A stretch of DNA of 47,936 nucleotides from a bacterium (lineage in GTDB: Bacteria > Verrucomicrobiota > Verrucomicrobiia > Limisphaerales > UBA11358), in assembly GCA_021813325.1 (NCBI GenBank), contig JAKALA010000026.1, positions 1 through 47,936 of the forward strand. The letters run 5' to 3'. The position numbers and the translations under genes are program-made. Under the pieces are notes generated by a model that did no database searches, was not told the DNA's origin, and saw only the letters and a list, made by a program, of their open reading frames with translations. This document shows, piece by piece, positions 1-6,947 of this stretch (position 1 is the first letter of the stretch; every line of letters begins with the position of its first letter).

Positions 1-211
1 ACTGTTTGGTGCGCCTCCCGTCGAGGCCCGGAAACTTGTTTTGCTTTCATCACCACAAGCCCGCCAATCAGTGCTCATCCTTTCAAGCTGAATCGTTCCG
101 GCTTAGGAAGGCATAAGCAACGGCTGTGTTGAAACAGTTCCTCACCACGACAGCGGTTATGAGATGTTTGCCCAACCGGTGGCGGACTGGCAGACGCGTC
201 TGACGGCGGGT

Positions 212-550
212 TTAGTCCGAAGCCTCCAAGCTTCCAATGAAACTCTGGGCCACCTGGAAGAGGAGACCTGAGACAAACTCAAGGTTTGGAGCGCACATTA
301 CCGGCCGAAGCGGAGCGCTGGCATTGGGTCTATGGAGGAACGTGATTTCGGCTGGATCAGCGGGAATCCACGGCGGGTGAACATGGTCTTCCACGCCGCC
401 AATGATGATGGGCTGGCAATCGTGGTTGGCCAAATTGCCGCCAAGATAGCGGTGCAGTTCTTCGCACGGCGATTTGTCGCGAAGAAATGGCCGCCGGCTT
501 TTCGTCGGGAAAACCGTGTGGACGATGACTTTGGCGAACGATGGCGGCAT
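212..550 (-). pseudogene. decayed IS200-like (HUH) transposase remnant
   Basis: The first 58 residues resemble the start of an IS200/REP-associated TnpA: a beta strand like KVIVHTVFPTK, then LHRYLGG, then GGVEDHVH, which contains the metal-binding HUH pair (His56, His58). After HVH the usual sequence is lost (PPWIPADPAEI instead of the normal hydrophobic run). No catalytic Tyr helix follows, and the reading frame ends near where the C-terminal half should be. It is therefore a truncated, frame-disrupted remnant, unlikely to be active. A palindromic repeat lies just upstream of it (622-668). That fits either a RAYT-type gene or an ordinary IS200 copy; the sequence does not decide between them. 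Confidence 0.6.
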
Positions 551-621
551 GGCGGAGTGATGCGACAGGCCGGTAGATGATTCAACCCTTTCAGGGTAGA
601 TGATTTTGTTTGGAAGGCGAG

Positions 622-676
622 CCAGCGTTGGCGCTCCTCGCCTGTCCGGCTCGGTTCGTCAACGCTGGGCTGAATG
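622..676. repeat. hairpin-forming intergenic repeat, copy 1
   Basis: Perfect 9-bp arms ccagcgttg (622-630) and caacgctgg (660-668) can form a hairpin. The segment 639-676 matches 22273-22310 at 33 of 38 positions. Both copies contain cgcctgtccgg and end in caacgctgggctgaatg. This looks like a dispersed element; what it does is unknown. Confidence 0.65.
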
Positions 677-694
677 ATTGAATCCCGGTGGAAT

Positions 695-763
695 TCAAGA
701 AACGCGGATGCCCGACTTGGGCAGATTGACGACGTGCTTGGCGATGTAACGTGTTTGGTCCAT
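695..763 (-). CDS. 22-residue reading frame, truncated copy of an aminotransferase-like N-terminus
   Basis: ATG at 763 opens a frame that begins MDQTRYIAKHVVNLPKSGIR and stops two codons later. The same 20 residues, differing at one position, begin the frame at 1340-1423. The sequence resembles the start of class I aminotransferases, where YIA-H-LP-SGIRDFF is common. No aminotransferase body follows, so this is either a gene fragment or a leader peptide. A TTGCGA / 17 bp / TATTCT promoter sits just upstream. Whether it is translated is unknown. Confidence 0.35.
   Translation of the reverse strand: MDQTRYIAKHVVNLPKSGIRVS
703..763. repeat. direct repeat, left copy
   Basis: Positions 703-748 are identical over 46 bp to 1363-1408. 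Weaker similarity continues through the start codon (to 763/1423) and into the promoter (to about 805/1463). The two copies bracket a pair of small genes. Confidence 0.85.
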
Positions 764-776
764 ATGAAATCAGATG

Positions 777-805
777 AGAATAAAAGTTAAAGAAGGCGTT
801 CGCAA
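777..805 (-). promoter_or_regulatory. predicted sigma-70-like promoter, left repeat copy
   Basis: On the minus strand: -35 TTGCGA (800-805), 17-bp spacer, -10 TATTCT (777-782). The ATG at 763 lies 13 nt beyond the -10, so the transcript would be nearly leaderless. The same boxes and spacing recur at 1435-1463. Confidence 0.5.
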
Positions 806-833
806 ACCAATAGACGAACGCAACGGATTCCAA

Positions 834-1097
834 TCAGGCGGCGGCAACCACTTCGACCCGTGGAGAAAATCCAAGTTTTTGAAGCAACTCTTCGCAATCT
901 TCCCAAGACAGACCAAACGCACGCACATCGGCAACGCCGAGGCGGGCGATGACGGACGAAAGCGTGTTGGCGTCGCGCTCGGCAATTTCGCCGTCGAGCA
1001 ACGCACACTCCGACCAATCCACCAATTGTGCCAGCGTGATCTCGTGATGGAGATACGCGGCAATCTGGTTGGCGACGGTTTGTTTGGTGATCGTCAT
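834..1097 (-). CDS. small acidic hypothetical protein, 87 aa
   Basis: The ATG at 1097 lies 9 nt after the stop of the broken upstream gene, so the two were probably one transcript. The protein is mostly helical and acidic: MTITKQTVANQIAAYLHH, then LVDWSECALLDGE, then a C-terminal LSWEDCEELLQKLGF. Composition and periodicity look like a true protein, and the other frames here look like shadows. No catalytic motif is visible. I recall similar small two-gene pairs in other bacteria without assigned function, but cannot name the family. An antitoxin-like role would be a guess from size, charge and pairing only. Confidence 0.6.
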   Translation of the reverse strand: MTITKQTVANQIAAYLHHEITLAQLVDWSECALLDGEIAERDANTLSSVIARLGVADVRAFGLSWEDCEELLQKLGFSPRVEVVAAA

Positions 1098-1106
1098 GGT
1101 GGCACT

Positions 1107-1343
1107 TTACACTTTTTTGTGGCCTTTATCTACCGGGAATTTCTCATGCGTCTCGACCAGCTTTCCCTTGTCATCGTAAATCTCCTGCCAGAAACGCACG
1201 GTCATTTCGTTGGCATCCACTTCCTTGAGATACCGCGCCAGCTAACCCAGTTTGCCCGGCACATCGAGCCGGTAGCGTCGCCCGCCGCCGGGTAATGTGT
1301 CCCACAGGCTGAACTTTCGTTCGTTTTGTGACCGTGTGCTCAT
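1107..1343 (-). pseudogene. small basic hypothetical protein broken by an in-frame TAG
   Basis: ATG at 1343 opens a 79-codon frame, interrupted by TAG at codon 34 (1242-1244), that continues in frame to TAA at 1107. The segments on either side read as one protein: GGGRRYRLDVPGKLG, stop, LARYLKEVDANEMTVRFWQE, then ETHEKFPVDKGHKKV. A TGG to TAG change in a G-W pair would explain the stop. The start overlaps the stop of the preceding 27-aa frame as ATGA, which points to translational coupling. The 87-aa gene follows after 9 nt. No function recognised. Confidence 0.55.
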
Positions 1344-1423
1344 CGGCAGGTCTCAAGCAAATCGCGGATGCCCGACTTGGGCAGATTGACGACGTGCTTG
1401 GCGATGTAGCGAGACTGGTCCAT
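1340..1423 (-). CDS. 27-residue reading frame coupled to the small-gene pair
   Basis: ATG at 1423 begins MDQSRYIAKHVVNLPKSGIR, then DLLETCR, and stops at 1340. The TGA overlaps the ATG of the next small gene (ATGA). The sequence resembles the extreme N-terminus of a class I aminotransferase (SGIRDFF... is usual there). It may be the stump of such a gene or a leader peptide coupling translation. It is near-identical to the frame at 695-763. Confidence 0.4.
   Translation of the reverse strand: MDQSRYIAKHVVNLPKSGIRDLLETCR
1363..1423. repeat. direct repeat, right copy
   Basis: Identical to 703-748 over 1363-1408. The flanking start codon and promoter boxes are also shared. The diverged codons after the start (CAG TCT CGC here against CAA ACA CGT) show the copies are not a recent assembly artefact. 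Confidence 0.85.
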
Positions 1424-1434
1424 TTAAGCTGCGG

Positions 1435-1463
1435 AGAATAAATAAACCATGCCCCGTTCGCAA
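1435..1463 (-). promoter_or_regulatory. predicted sigma-70-like promoter, right repeat copy
   Basis: On the minus strand: -35 TTGCGA (1458-1463), 17-bp spacer, -10 TATTCT (1435-1440), 12 nt from the ATG at 1423. It would drive the 27-aa frame and the two small genes after it, with a 5' leader of only a few bases. Confidence 0.5.
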
Positions 1464-1530
1464 ACGAATACGCGGAACATTGGGGCAAAATCAGGGTTTC
1501 ATTGCACCGCTCGATTTGGTAAAAATAGTC

Positions 1531-2397
1531 ATGCGCAACATTGATTCAACCATCGGAAAGATTTTCCAAGGTGACGCGCAGTCGTTCATGCGCGAGTTGC
1601 CTGCTGAGTCGGTCGACCTCGTGATTTGCGACGGGCCTTACGCGGTCACGACGCATGAGTGGGACAACGTGCGGGACATCCAGCATTTCAATCTCGAATT
1701 GCTGAAATCTTTTTTCCGGCTGCTCAAGCCCGGCGGCGCGGCTTACCTGTTCGGCAAGCCGGACTGCGTGGATTTCATTGATTACCGTCCGTGGCTGACG
1801 CTGCAATCGAAGCTGGTGTGGTATCAGCCGAGCCGGCTGGCGCAGGGGCGGGTTTCCTACACGAACAATTACGACGTGATTTGCTACTTCACCAAGGGCA
1901 AGGCGAAAACTTTTAATCTCGACGACATTCGCGTTCCGCAGTTGGTGGAACTGGAGCATCGGCTGCGGTGCGAGCGCGTGCCGTCCGTGCGAAATGGCAA
2001 ATATGGCAAGACGGTGTTCCATCCCGACGGCAAAAATCCGGGCGACGTGTGGGGCGACATCAAGCAGCTCACCTACAAGTCGAAGGAACTGGTCAGCCGC
2101 GAAATGCTAAACACGATTCAAAAACCGGAACGGCTGATGGAGCGATTGATCAAAGCCAGTTCCAAGCCTAGCGACTTGGTATTCGATCCATTCTGCGGAG
2201 CGGGAACTGTCCCGGTGGTTTGCGAGCGGCTTGGCCGGCGATTTGTTGCGTGCGAAATCAATTCTGATTACTGCCGGATTGCAGAGGAGCGGATGAAGAA
2301 GGCTGCCAACGGCGGTGAATCGTCAGATAATCTTTTTGAGTTTTCAACCGTGCCGCGAAACGGAAAGCCGGTTGTTTCTCAAGCCTGCTTGGTGTGA
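1531..2397 (+). CDS. site-specific DNA methyltransferase (N6-adenine/N4-cytosine, beta-type order)
   Basis: An S-adenosylmethionine-dependent DNA amino-methyltransferase of 288 aa. The catalytic motif IV appears as DGPY (34-37, usually DPPY) in VDLVICDGPY. The AdoMet motif DPFCGAGT (219-226) follows near the C-terminus. Catalytic motif before AdoMet motif is the beta arrangement typical of type II modification enzymes. ATG at 1531 is preferred over an in-frame TTG at 1480, because the family fold starts just after it. The 3' end overlaps the convergent gene 2379-2915 by 19 bp, an arrangement that suggests a restriction-modification pair. The target sequence cannot be read from the protein. 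The Gly in place of the first Pro is unusual but tolerated in some relatives. Confidence 0.88.
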   Translation: MRNIDSTIGKIFQGDAQSFMRELPAESVDLVICDGPYAVTTHEWDNVRDIQHFNLELLKSFFRLLKPGGAAYLFGKPDCVDFIDYRPWLTLQSKLVWYQPSRLAQGRVSYTNNYDVICYFTKGKAKTFNLDDIRVPQLVELEHRLRCERVPSVRNGKYGKTVFHPDGKNPGDVWGDIKQLTYKSKELVSREMLNTIQKPERLMERLIKASSKPSDLVFDPFCGAGTVPVVCERLGRRFVACEINSDYCRIAEERMKKAANGGESSDNLFEFSTVPRNGKPVVSQACLV

Positions 2398-2915
2398 ACA
2401 ACCTTGCCGTTTTGTTGCGCCCACTTGATAGTGAAGCCAACGTGGGAGATTTCATTCCGGCTCGCATCCAGTTGCCGCTCGGCTTCGCGCAGCATCACGT
2501 CCACGGGAACTTCGTAAATGGTGATCACGTCTAATGGGCTTTCCTCCTCAAAGACCGCGCAGTAAATTGCGGTGTTGCGCGTGATGCGTTCCAGTGACTT
2601 TGCCCGTTTGTCAGCGGGCGATTTGAACATCCGGTCGAGTTGAAATGTCCCGCCTTTAAAACAGGAGAGATACTCGAACTTCCGGCTCGAATTTGCCGGG
2701 TCAAAAGCATCGGGTTCATGTTTCGTGCGATGCACTTCATGGCCGAGAATGTCCGCAACCACCAATTCCTTCACGAGTCCGGGCTGAAGCAAATTCTTGA
2801 AACCATGCAGCGCGGCGATTTCCTGTGCCTTACGAACGTAGCTGATGATTTGCGCGATGTAGTTCACGGAACGGCGGGGGATTGATGATTTACGGCGCGA
2901 CCTTGAGCCGCTCAT
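2379..2915 (-). CDS. putative type II restriction endonuclease
   Basis: A protein of up to 178 aa, tail-to-tail with the methyltransferase. It has a possible PD-(D/E)xK-like layout: Glu50 in a helix (LVKELVVADILGHEV), PDAFD (69-72 region), then KFEYLSC (Glu81) on a following strand. The usual Lys is not in its normal place, so the nuclease call rests on position as much as on motif. The ATG at 2915 overlaps the upstream regulator by 26 bp and has GGAGG only 3 nt before it. A GTG at 2867, just before NYIAQIISYVRK, is a plausible alternative start. The alternative identity is an uncharacterised partner of the methyltransferase. Confidence 0.55.
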   Translation of the reverse strand: MSGSRSRRKSSIPRRSVNYIAQIISYVRKAQEIAALHGFKNLLQPGLVKELVVADILGHEVHRTKHEPDAFDPANSSRKFEYLSCFKGGTFQLDRMFKSPADKRAKSLERITRNTAIYCAVFEEESPLDVITIYEVPVDVMLREAERQLDASRNEISHVGFTIKWAQQNGKVVHTKQA

Positions 2916-3372
2916 TTTCCTCCGCTTTGCCGCCGAGCAGGAATCCGTGTTCCTTGTAGCTGCGCAGCATGAAATGCGTGGCCGTAGAGAGCACGCCCTC
3001 GATGGTGGACAGTTTTTCGGAGACGAACGCCGCGACTTTTTGCAGGCTCGCGCCGTTGACGAACACCAGCAGGTCGTAGCCGCCGGACATGAGATAGCAG
3101 GATTCCACCTCGTCGAACTTGCTGATGCGCTCGGCCAGGCGGTTGAAGCCGCCGCCGCGCTCGGGCGTAATACGCACTTCGATGACGGCGCGGACGACGC
3201 CGGAATCTTCCTCGGCCAGGTTCAGCACCGGGCGCAGGCCCAGCAACACGCCCTCGGCCTTGAGCGCGTCTAACTGGCGGTTGACTTCGGCTTCGGACAG
3301 GTTGAGCACCTGCGCCATTTGCGCGGGGTTCAGGCTGTTGCCTTCGAACAAAAGTTTGAGTATCGGCTTCAT
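2890..3372 (-). CDS. Lrp/AsnC-family transcriptional regulator
   Basis: 160 aa. The N-terminal winged helix-turn-helix (about residues 14-40, LNPAQMAQVLNLSEAEVNRQL) is followed by a RAM ligand-sensing domain with the typical CYLMSGGYDLLVFV strand-turn and a closing THFMLRSYKEHGF. Such proteins bind DNA as oligomers and usually respond to amino acids. Effector and targets are not evident. It lies upstream of, and overlaps, the putative restriction gene on the same strand, so the two may be co-transcribed. Confidence 0.88.
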   Translation of the reverse strand: MKPILKLLFEGNSLNPAQMAQVLNLSEAEVNRQLDALKAEGVLLGLRPVLNLAEEDSGVVRAVIEVRITPERGGGFNRLAERISKFDEVESCYLMSGGYDLLVFVNGASLQKVAAFVSEKLSTIEGVLSTATHFMLRSYKEHGFLLGGKAEENERLKVAP

Positions 3373-3451
3373 CAGGCCAAATAGTTTATAAATTCGGATT
3401 TTAAATCCATCTCAATTTTGAGCCAACTACACGGCGGCCAGCCTTCGCGTG

Positions 3452-3487
3452 GCAAATAAAAACCCCGCTGGATTTCCAGCGGGGTTG
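3452..3487 (-). terminator. rho-independent terminator of the ferredoxin gene
   Basis: A perfect 12-bp stem, aaccccgctgga (3461-3472) with tccagcggggtt (3475-3486). On the minus strand it is followed by TTTTTATTT. It sits 18 nt beyond the ferredoxin stop codon. Confidence 0.9.
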
Positions 3488-3504
3488 GCAATTTTTTGGG
3501 AAGA

Positions 3505-3738
3505 CTAGGCGCCGTTGTCGCCGATGGCTTCGACCGGACAGCCTTCTTTGGCTTCCTTGCAGCGGGCTTCTTCGTCGGCGTTTTCGGGCTGCTTGCAGAC
3601 CACGGAGTATCCGCCGTCTTCGTTGCGTTTGAAATTATCCGGTGCCGTTTCGCGGCAGAGGTCGCAATCAATGCATTGATTATCGACGTAGAATTTTCCG
3701 GGTGCGTTTTCGGGATATTTGTTTGCTACATCAGCCAT
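3505..3738 (-). CDS. small [4Fe-4S] ferredoxin
   Basis: 77 aa cytoplasmic electron carrier. The first cysteines form C-IDC-DLC (CxxCxxC) near residue 22, and the last lies in EGCPVEAI near the C-terminus. This gives four ligands, enough for one [4Fe-4S] cluster. Extra Cys residues (VVCKQP, ARCKEA) are present. It is highly acidic, as usual for this group. It is a single-gene unit, with its own terminator downstream and pyruvate kinase divergent upstream. The electron partner is not evident here. Confidence 0.9.
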   Translation of the reverse strand: MADVANKYPENAPGKFYVDNQCIDCDLCRETAPDNFKRNEDGGYSVVCKQPENADEEARCKEAKEGCPVEAIGDNGA

Positions 3739-3828
3739 AAATTTAATTTTTAAACGTTAGGTCAGCATATTGAGCTTCCATGGTGTTTTTGGCAAGCAAG
3801 ATTCCAAGGCGGGCAATTAATACTTTTC

Positions 3829-3842
3829 ATTCATCAATGAAT
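3829..3842. promoter_or_regulatory. inverted repeat just before pyruvate kinase
   Basis: ATTCAT-CA-ATGAAT ends 16 nt upstream of the pyk start, in an AT-rich stretch between the divergent ferredoxin and pyk genes. It could be an operator or an mRNA hairpin. It is short, so chance is possible. Confidence 0.25.
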
Positions 3843-3858
3843 AAGTATCTTTGCGCCC

Positions 3859-5277
3859 ATGCAAAGAGGCTGTCTGCGCCACACCAAAATCGTATCCACA
3901 CTGGGTCCCGCCACGGATTCCGCCGAGATGATCGGCAAGCTGATCGACGGAGGTGTCAACGTCTTCCGCCTGAACATGTCCCACGCGCCGCATGATTGGG
4001 TGCGCCGCGTGTTCAAGAATATTCGCGAGGAATCGGCCAAACGCTCCCGTTACACCGGCATTTTGATGGATACGCAAGGCCCGGCGATCCGCACGGGCGA
4101 TATTGCATCGCCGCTGGACCTGCAACCCGGCCAGAAATTCACCCTAACCGTCCGCGGCGAGCAGAGCGAGGAAGAGCATTCGGTGGACGTAAATTACGAG
4201 AATTTCGTCAACGACATCAGCGTGGGCGATGTGGTGTTGATTGACAACGGCAACATCGAAATGAAGGTGCTGGCCAAAAGCGGCAACAAAGTCGAATGCG
4301 AAGTCCTGACCGCCGGCACGCTCGGCAGCCGCCGCCACATCAATCTGCCCGGGGTCAAAGTCAGTCTGCCGGCGCTCACCGCCAAGGACATCAAGGATGT
4401 GAAGCTCGGGCTGGAGCTGGGCGTGGATTTCATCGCGCTCTCCTTTGTGCGCGAGGCGCGCGATTTGTTGCAATTAAAGGAATTGTTCGACTCCGAAAAG
4501 CCCGCGCCGTTTGTCATCGCCAAAATTGAAGATCAGCAGGCGGTGCTGAATTTGGACGCCATCGTCCGCGAAGCCGACGGCATCATGGTGGCCCGCGGTG
4601 ATCTGGGCATCGAAATTCCGTATTTCGAACTGCCGATCGTGCAGCGGCGCATCGTTAAAATGTGCCTGCGTTTCGGCAAGCCGGTGATTGTCGCCACGCA
4701 CATGCTTGAAAGCATGATCACGGCGCCCATGCCCACCCGCGCGGAAGTCACCGACGTCGCCAACGCCGTCTTTGAAGAGGCGGACGCCATCATGTTGAGC
4801 GGCGAAACGACGGTCGGGAAATATCCGCTCAAGTGCATCGAAGTTTTCCACAAAATCGCGACGCGGATCGAACGCAGCGGCAACGCGCAATTTCACGATT
4901 TGGCGGAACTGACCAGCACCCGCCAGAAATTGGTGAAAAGCGCCGTGGTGATGGCCAACGAACTGAAGGCTTCGGCGATTCTCGCCTTCACCCGTCACGG
5001 GCACATGGCCGCCTACGCGTCCTGGCTGCGGCCGCGCTATTCCACCGTGTTCGCGCTGTGCGACAACGACAAAACCGCCCATGAACTCACCTTGCGCTGG
5101 GGCGTGACGCCGTTTGTGATGGAGTTTGATTTCATCGACCCGCAAAGCACCATTGAAACCGGCCTCAAAAAACTGACCGAGCTGGGCCGGCTGCATCACG
5201 GCGAAACGGTCGTCATCATTGGAGCCATTTCCGTGGGCACCGAGATTGTGGATGCCGTGCAAATGCGCGTGGTTTGA
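3859..5277 (+). CDS. pyk: pyruvate kinase
   Basis: 472 aa. Catalyses phosphoenolpyruvate + ADP to pyruvate + ATP, the last step of glycolysis, in the cytoplasm. Seen in order: KIVSTLGPAT (10-19), VFRLNMSHA (35-43), MDTQGPAIRTG (70-80), the small B domain (about 82-168), FVIAKIEDQQ with the catalytic Lys222 (218-227), DGIMVARGDLGIE (240-252), KPVIVATHMLESM (274-286) and PTRAEVTDVANAV...LSGETTVGKYP (292-323). The C-terminal regulatory domain is complete. Length is normal for the family. Monocistronic by position. Confidence 0.97.
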   Translation: MQRGCLRHTKIVSTLGPATDSAEMIGKLIDGGVNVFRLNMSHAPHDWVRRVFKNIREESAKRSRYTGILMDTQGPAIRTGDIASPLDLQPGQKFTLTVRGEQSEEEHSVDVNYENFVNDISVGDVVLIDNGNIEMKVLAKSGNKVECEVLTAGTLGSRRHINLPGVKVSLPALTAKDIKDVKLGLELGVDFIALSFVREARDLLQLKELFDSEKPAPFVIAKIEDQQAVLNLDAIVREADGIMVARGDLGIEIPYFELPIVQRRIVKMCLRFGKPVIVATHMLESMITAPMPTRAEVTDVANAVFEEADAIMLSGETTVGKYPLKCIEVFHKIATRIERSGNAQFHDLAELTSTRQKLVKSAVVMANELKASAILAFTRHGHMAAYASWLRPRYSTVFALCDNDKTAHELTLRWGVTPFVMEFDFIDPQSTIETGLKKLTELGRLHHGETVVIIGAISVGTEIVDAVQMRVV

Positions 5278-6047
5278 GCGCCCGCGCGTGGCCGTCGTTG
5301 GCATCTGGAGCTTGAACAACTGGAAGCCGTTGCTGTAAACACCGCCGGGGGGGGCGTGCTGCGCCAGCCCCCCGTATTACGGGCGGCGAAAACCGGAACC
5401 AGATTGGCCCTCACCAACGAGCTTTCGATGCTCTTCATGTAAGCGGGATCGGTTGCACTGGCCGGATTGAAGATGATTGGGGGCGGCAACGAGAGACCGT
5501 ATTCAAGCTGGGTGCTGCTGTGCGCCGGATTCGACGCGCTCATGGTCAATTCCAATTGTTCCTAAAACGCGCCGAGCAGACCGGTGACTTCGATCTTGGG
5601 TCTCACCGGTGGCAACCCACCCGGTTCGCCCGCAACGAACACACTCCTTCTGGAAGAACCATCCTGCATGTAAAACTGGCAATTGACGGCACCTGTCTTA
5701 TTGGCCGGCGGGTTCGCGGTTGTGGACAAATCTCATTATTTTAATTGGGCGGGTTAGGTTAACACACTGGATTTTGTTTTCTGAAAACTTATGGTTGCGA
5801 TTCGGTTTCTTGCGGGTTACTGGTTACACCACTGGATTATTCTGACTGGCTTCCCTGCGCTCGGCGGACAAAAAACGTGAACAACTGGTTTGTTGCATTG
5901 CCCATGGTTGTCCCTTAAAAAAACGGCGGGATTTTCCAAAAAAACCACATATTAGCAATAATTCTTCACGACAAAGTTATCCGCTGATTGTTCGCAATTC
6001 ATGCCGTGTGAAATATTGCAAACAAAGCTTTCCAGCTCGGTCGAAAA
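5278..6047. other. 770-bp stretch without an intact gene
   Basis: No convincing complete gene. On the minus strand two short pieces look once-coding. One ends IEVTGLLGAF (about 5560-5720). The next starts at ATG 5543 with MSASNPAHSSTQLEYGLSL and loses protein-like character after about 55 residues. They may be remains of a larger protein I cannot identify. A 7-bp GC stem (5349-5355 with 5367-5373) lies 70 nt after pyk but has no T-run. Confidence 0.4.
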
Positions 6048-6791
6048 TCACGGGAAGGTGTTCCAAATCAACTCGGGGTTGTTGGTGCGGGCACCCTGGC
6101 TGTCCCAGTATTCGGCCAGCCGGAATCGCCTCGCATGACCATCTAAAAAGACAAAATTGGCCCCGCGATTATGCAGGTTGGTATGCACATAGTTTTGCGG
6201 TCCCCACGCCGGCAGGTTCTTGGAATCAAACAACCAGACCACAGCCGATAACCCGGCGGGAATGCTCCCCAGTTTCATGTCGGTGTGGTCCGTGCCGGAC
6301 GGCGGCACGCCCATGCCGTCAAAGCCGTCGTTCAGGCAATAGTGAAATAAGTTGTTGCCGTTGCTCCGGCGTGGGTTGCCGGGGCAAATCCAGAGCGAAT
6401 GCCCGGGGTCGATCGCCGCATTGGTGCGCCACCCGTTGGCGTAATACCACGGAACGCCCACGGCGAGCGGCAACAGGCAATACCAATTGTTGGTATGCGC
6501 AGAGGCGGTGGGAACGGACGGCGGATTGGCAATGCCCTCGCGCGGCAACAAGTCGTTATTGTCGGCCACATAAATCTGCGTGGCCAAGCCCCATTGCTTC
6601 AGGTTGTTGAGGCATTGCACCCCTTGCGCGGTGGCTTTGGCCCGGCCCAACGCCGGCAACAACAACGCCGCCAGGATGGCGATGATCGCGATCACCACCA
6701 GCAGTTCAATCAGCGTAAATCCCTCGCGGGCGGGCGGGTTGCCGCGAAGACAGATTCGCTCCCAATGTCCGTTATTTTCCGATGGCCTCAT
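6048..6791 (-). CDS. prepilin-type (type II pseudopilin-like) protein
   Basis: 247 aa. The class III signal is [19 protein letters not shown]: cleavage would be after Gly24 and before Phe25, with Glu29 at position +5 and a single hydrophobic helix to about residue 46. The globular part contains [11 protein letters not shown] and ends with [15 protein letters not shown], the DG motif seen in a family greatly expanded in Planctomycetota and Verrucomicrobiota. It would be processed by a prepilin peptidase and anchored in the inner membrane. ATG at 6791 is chosen because GAGGG lies 9 nt upstream; a longer start at 6866 would overlap the divergent gene. Its partner assembly system is not in this window. 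Confidence 0.88.
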   Translation of the reverse strand: MRPSENNGHWERICLRGNPPAREGFTLIELLVVIAIIAILAALLLPALGRAKATAQGVQCLNNLKQWGLATQIYVADNNDLLPREGIANPPSVPTASAHTNNWYCLLPLAVGVPWYYANGWRTNAAIDPGHSLWICPGNPRRSNGNNLFHYCLNDGFDGMGVPPSGTDHTDMKLGSIPAGLSAVVWLFDSKNLPAWGPQNYVHTNLHNRGANFVFLDGHARRFRLAEYWDSQGARTNNPELIWNTFP

Positions 6792-6947
6792 GACTAAATT
6801 CCCTCTGAATTGCCCACGATATACTCCCGACCGGGCAGCCAATGCAAGATTTTGCTGAATCGCCAAACACCCCGGCTCACGAAATTTTCCGTGGCGCGCA
6901 TTCTCAAAGACGTTAACCTGCGCTCCAGCAAATCAATCCATTGGAAC

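Noticed and set aside
5349-5373. GC stem-loop after pyk as a terminator
   Set aside because: Seven GC pairs but no T-run and an 11-nt loop; left as an unassigned hairpin.
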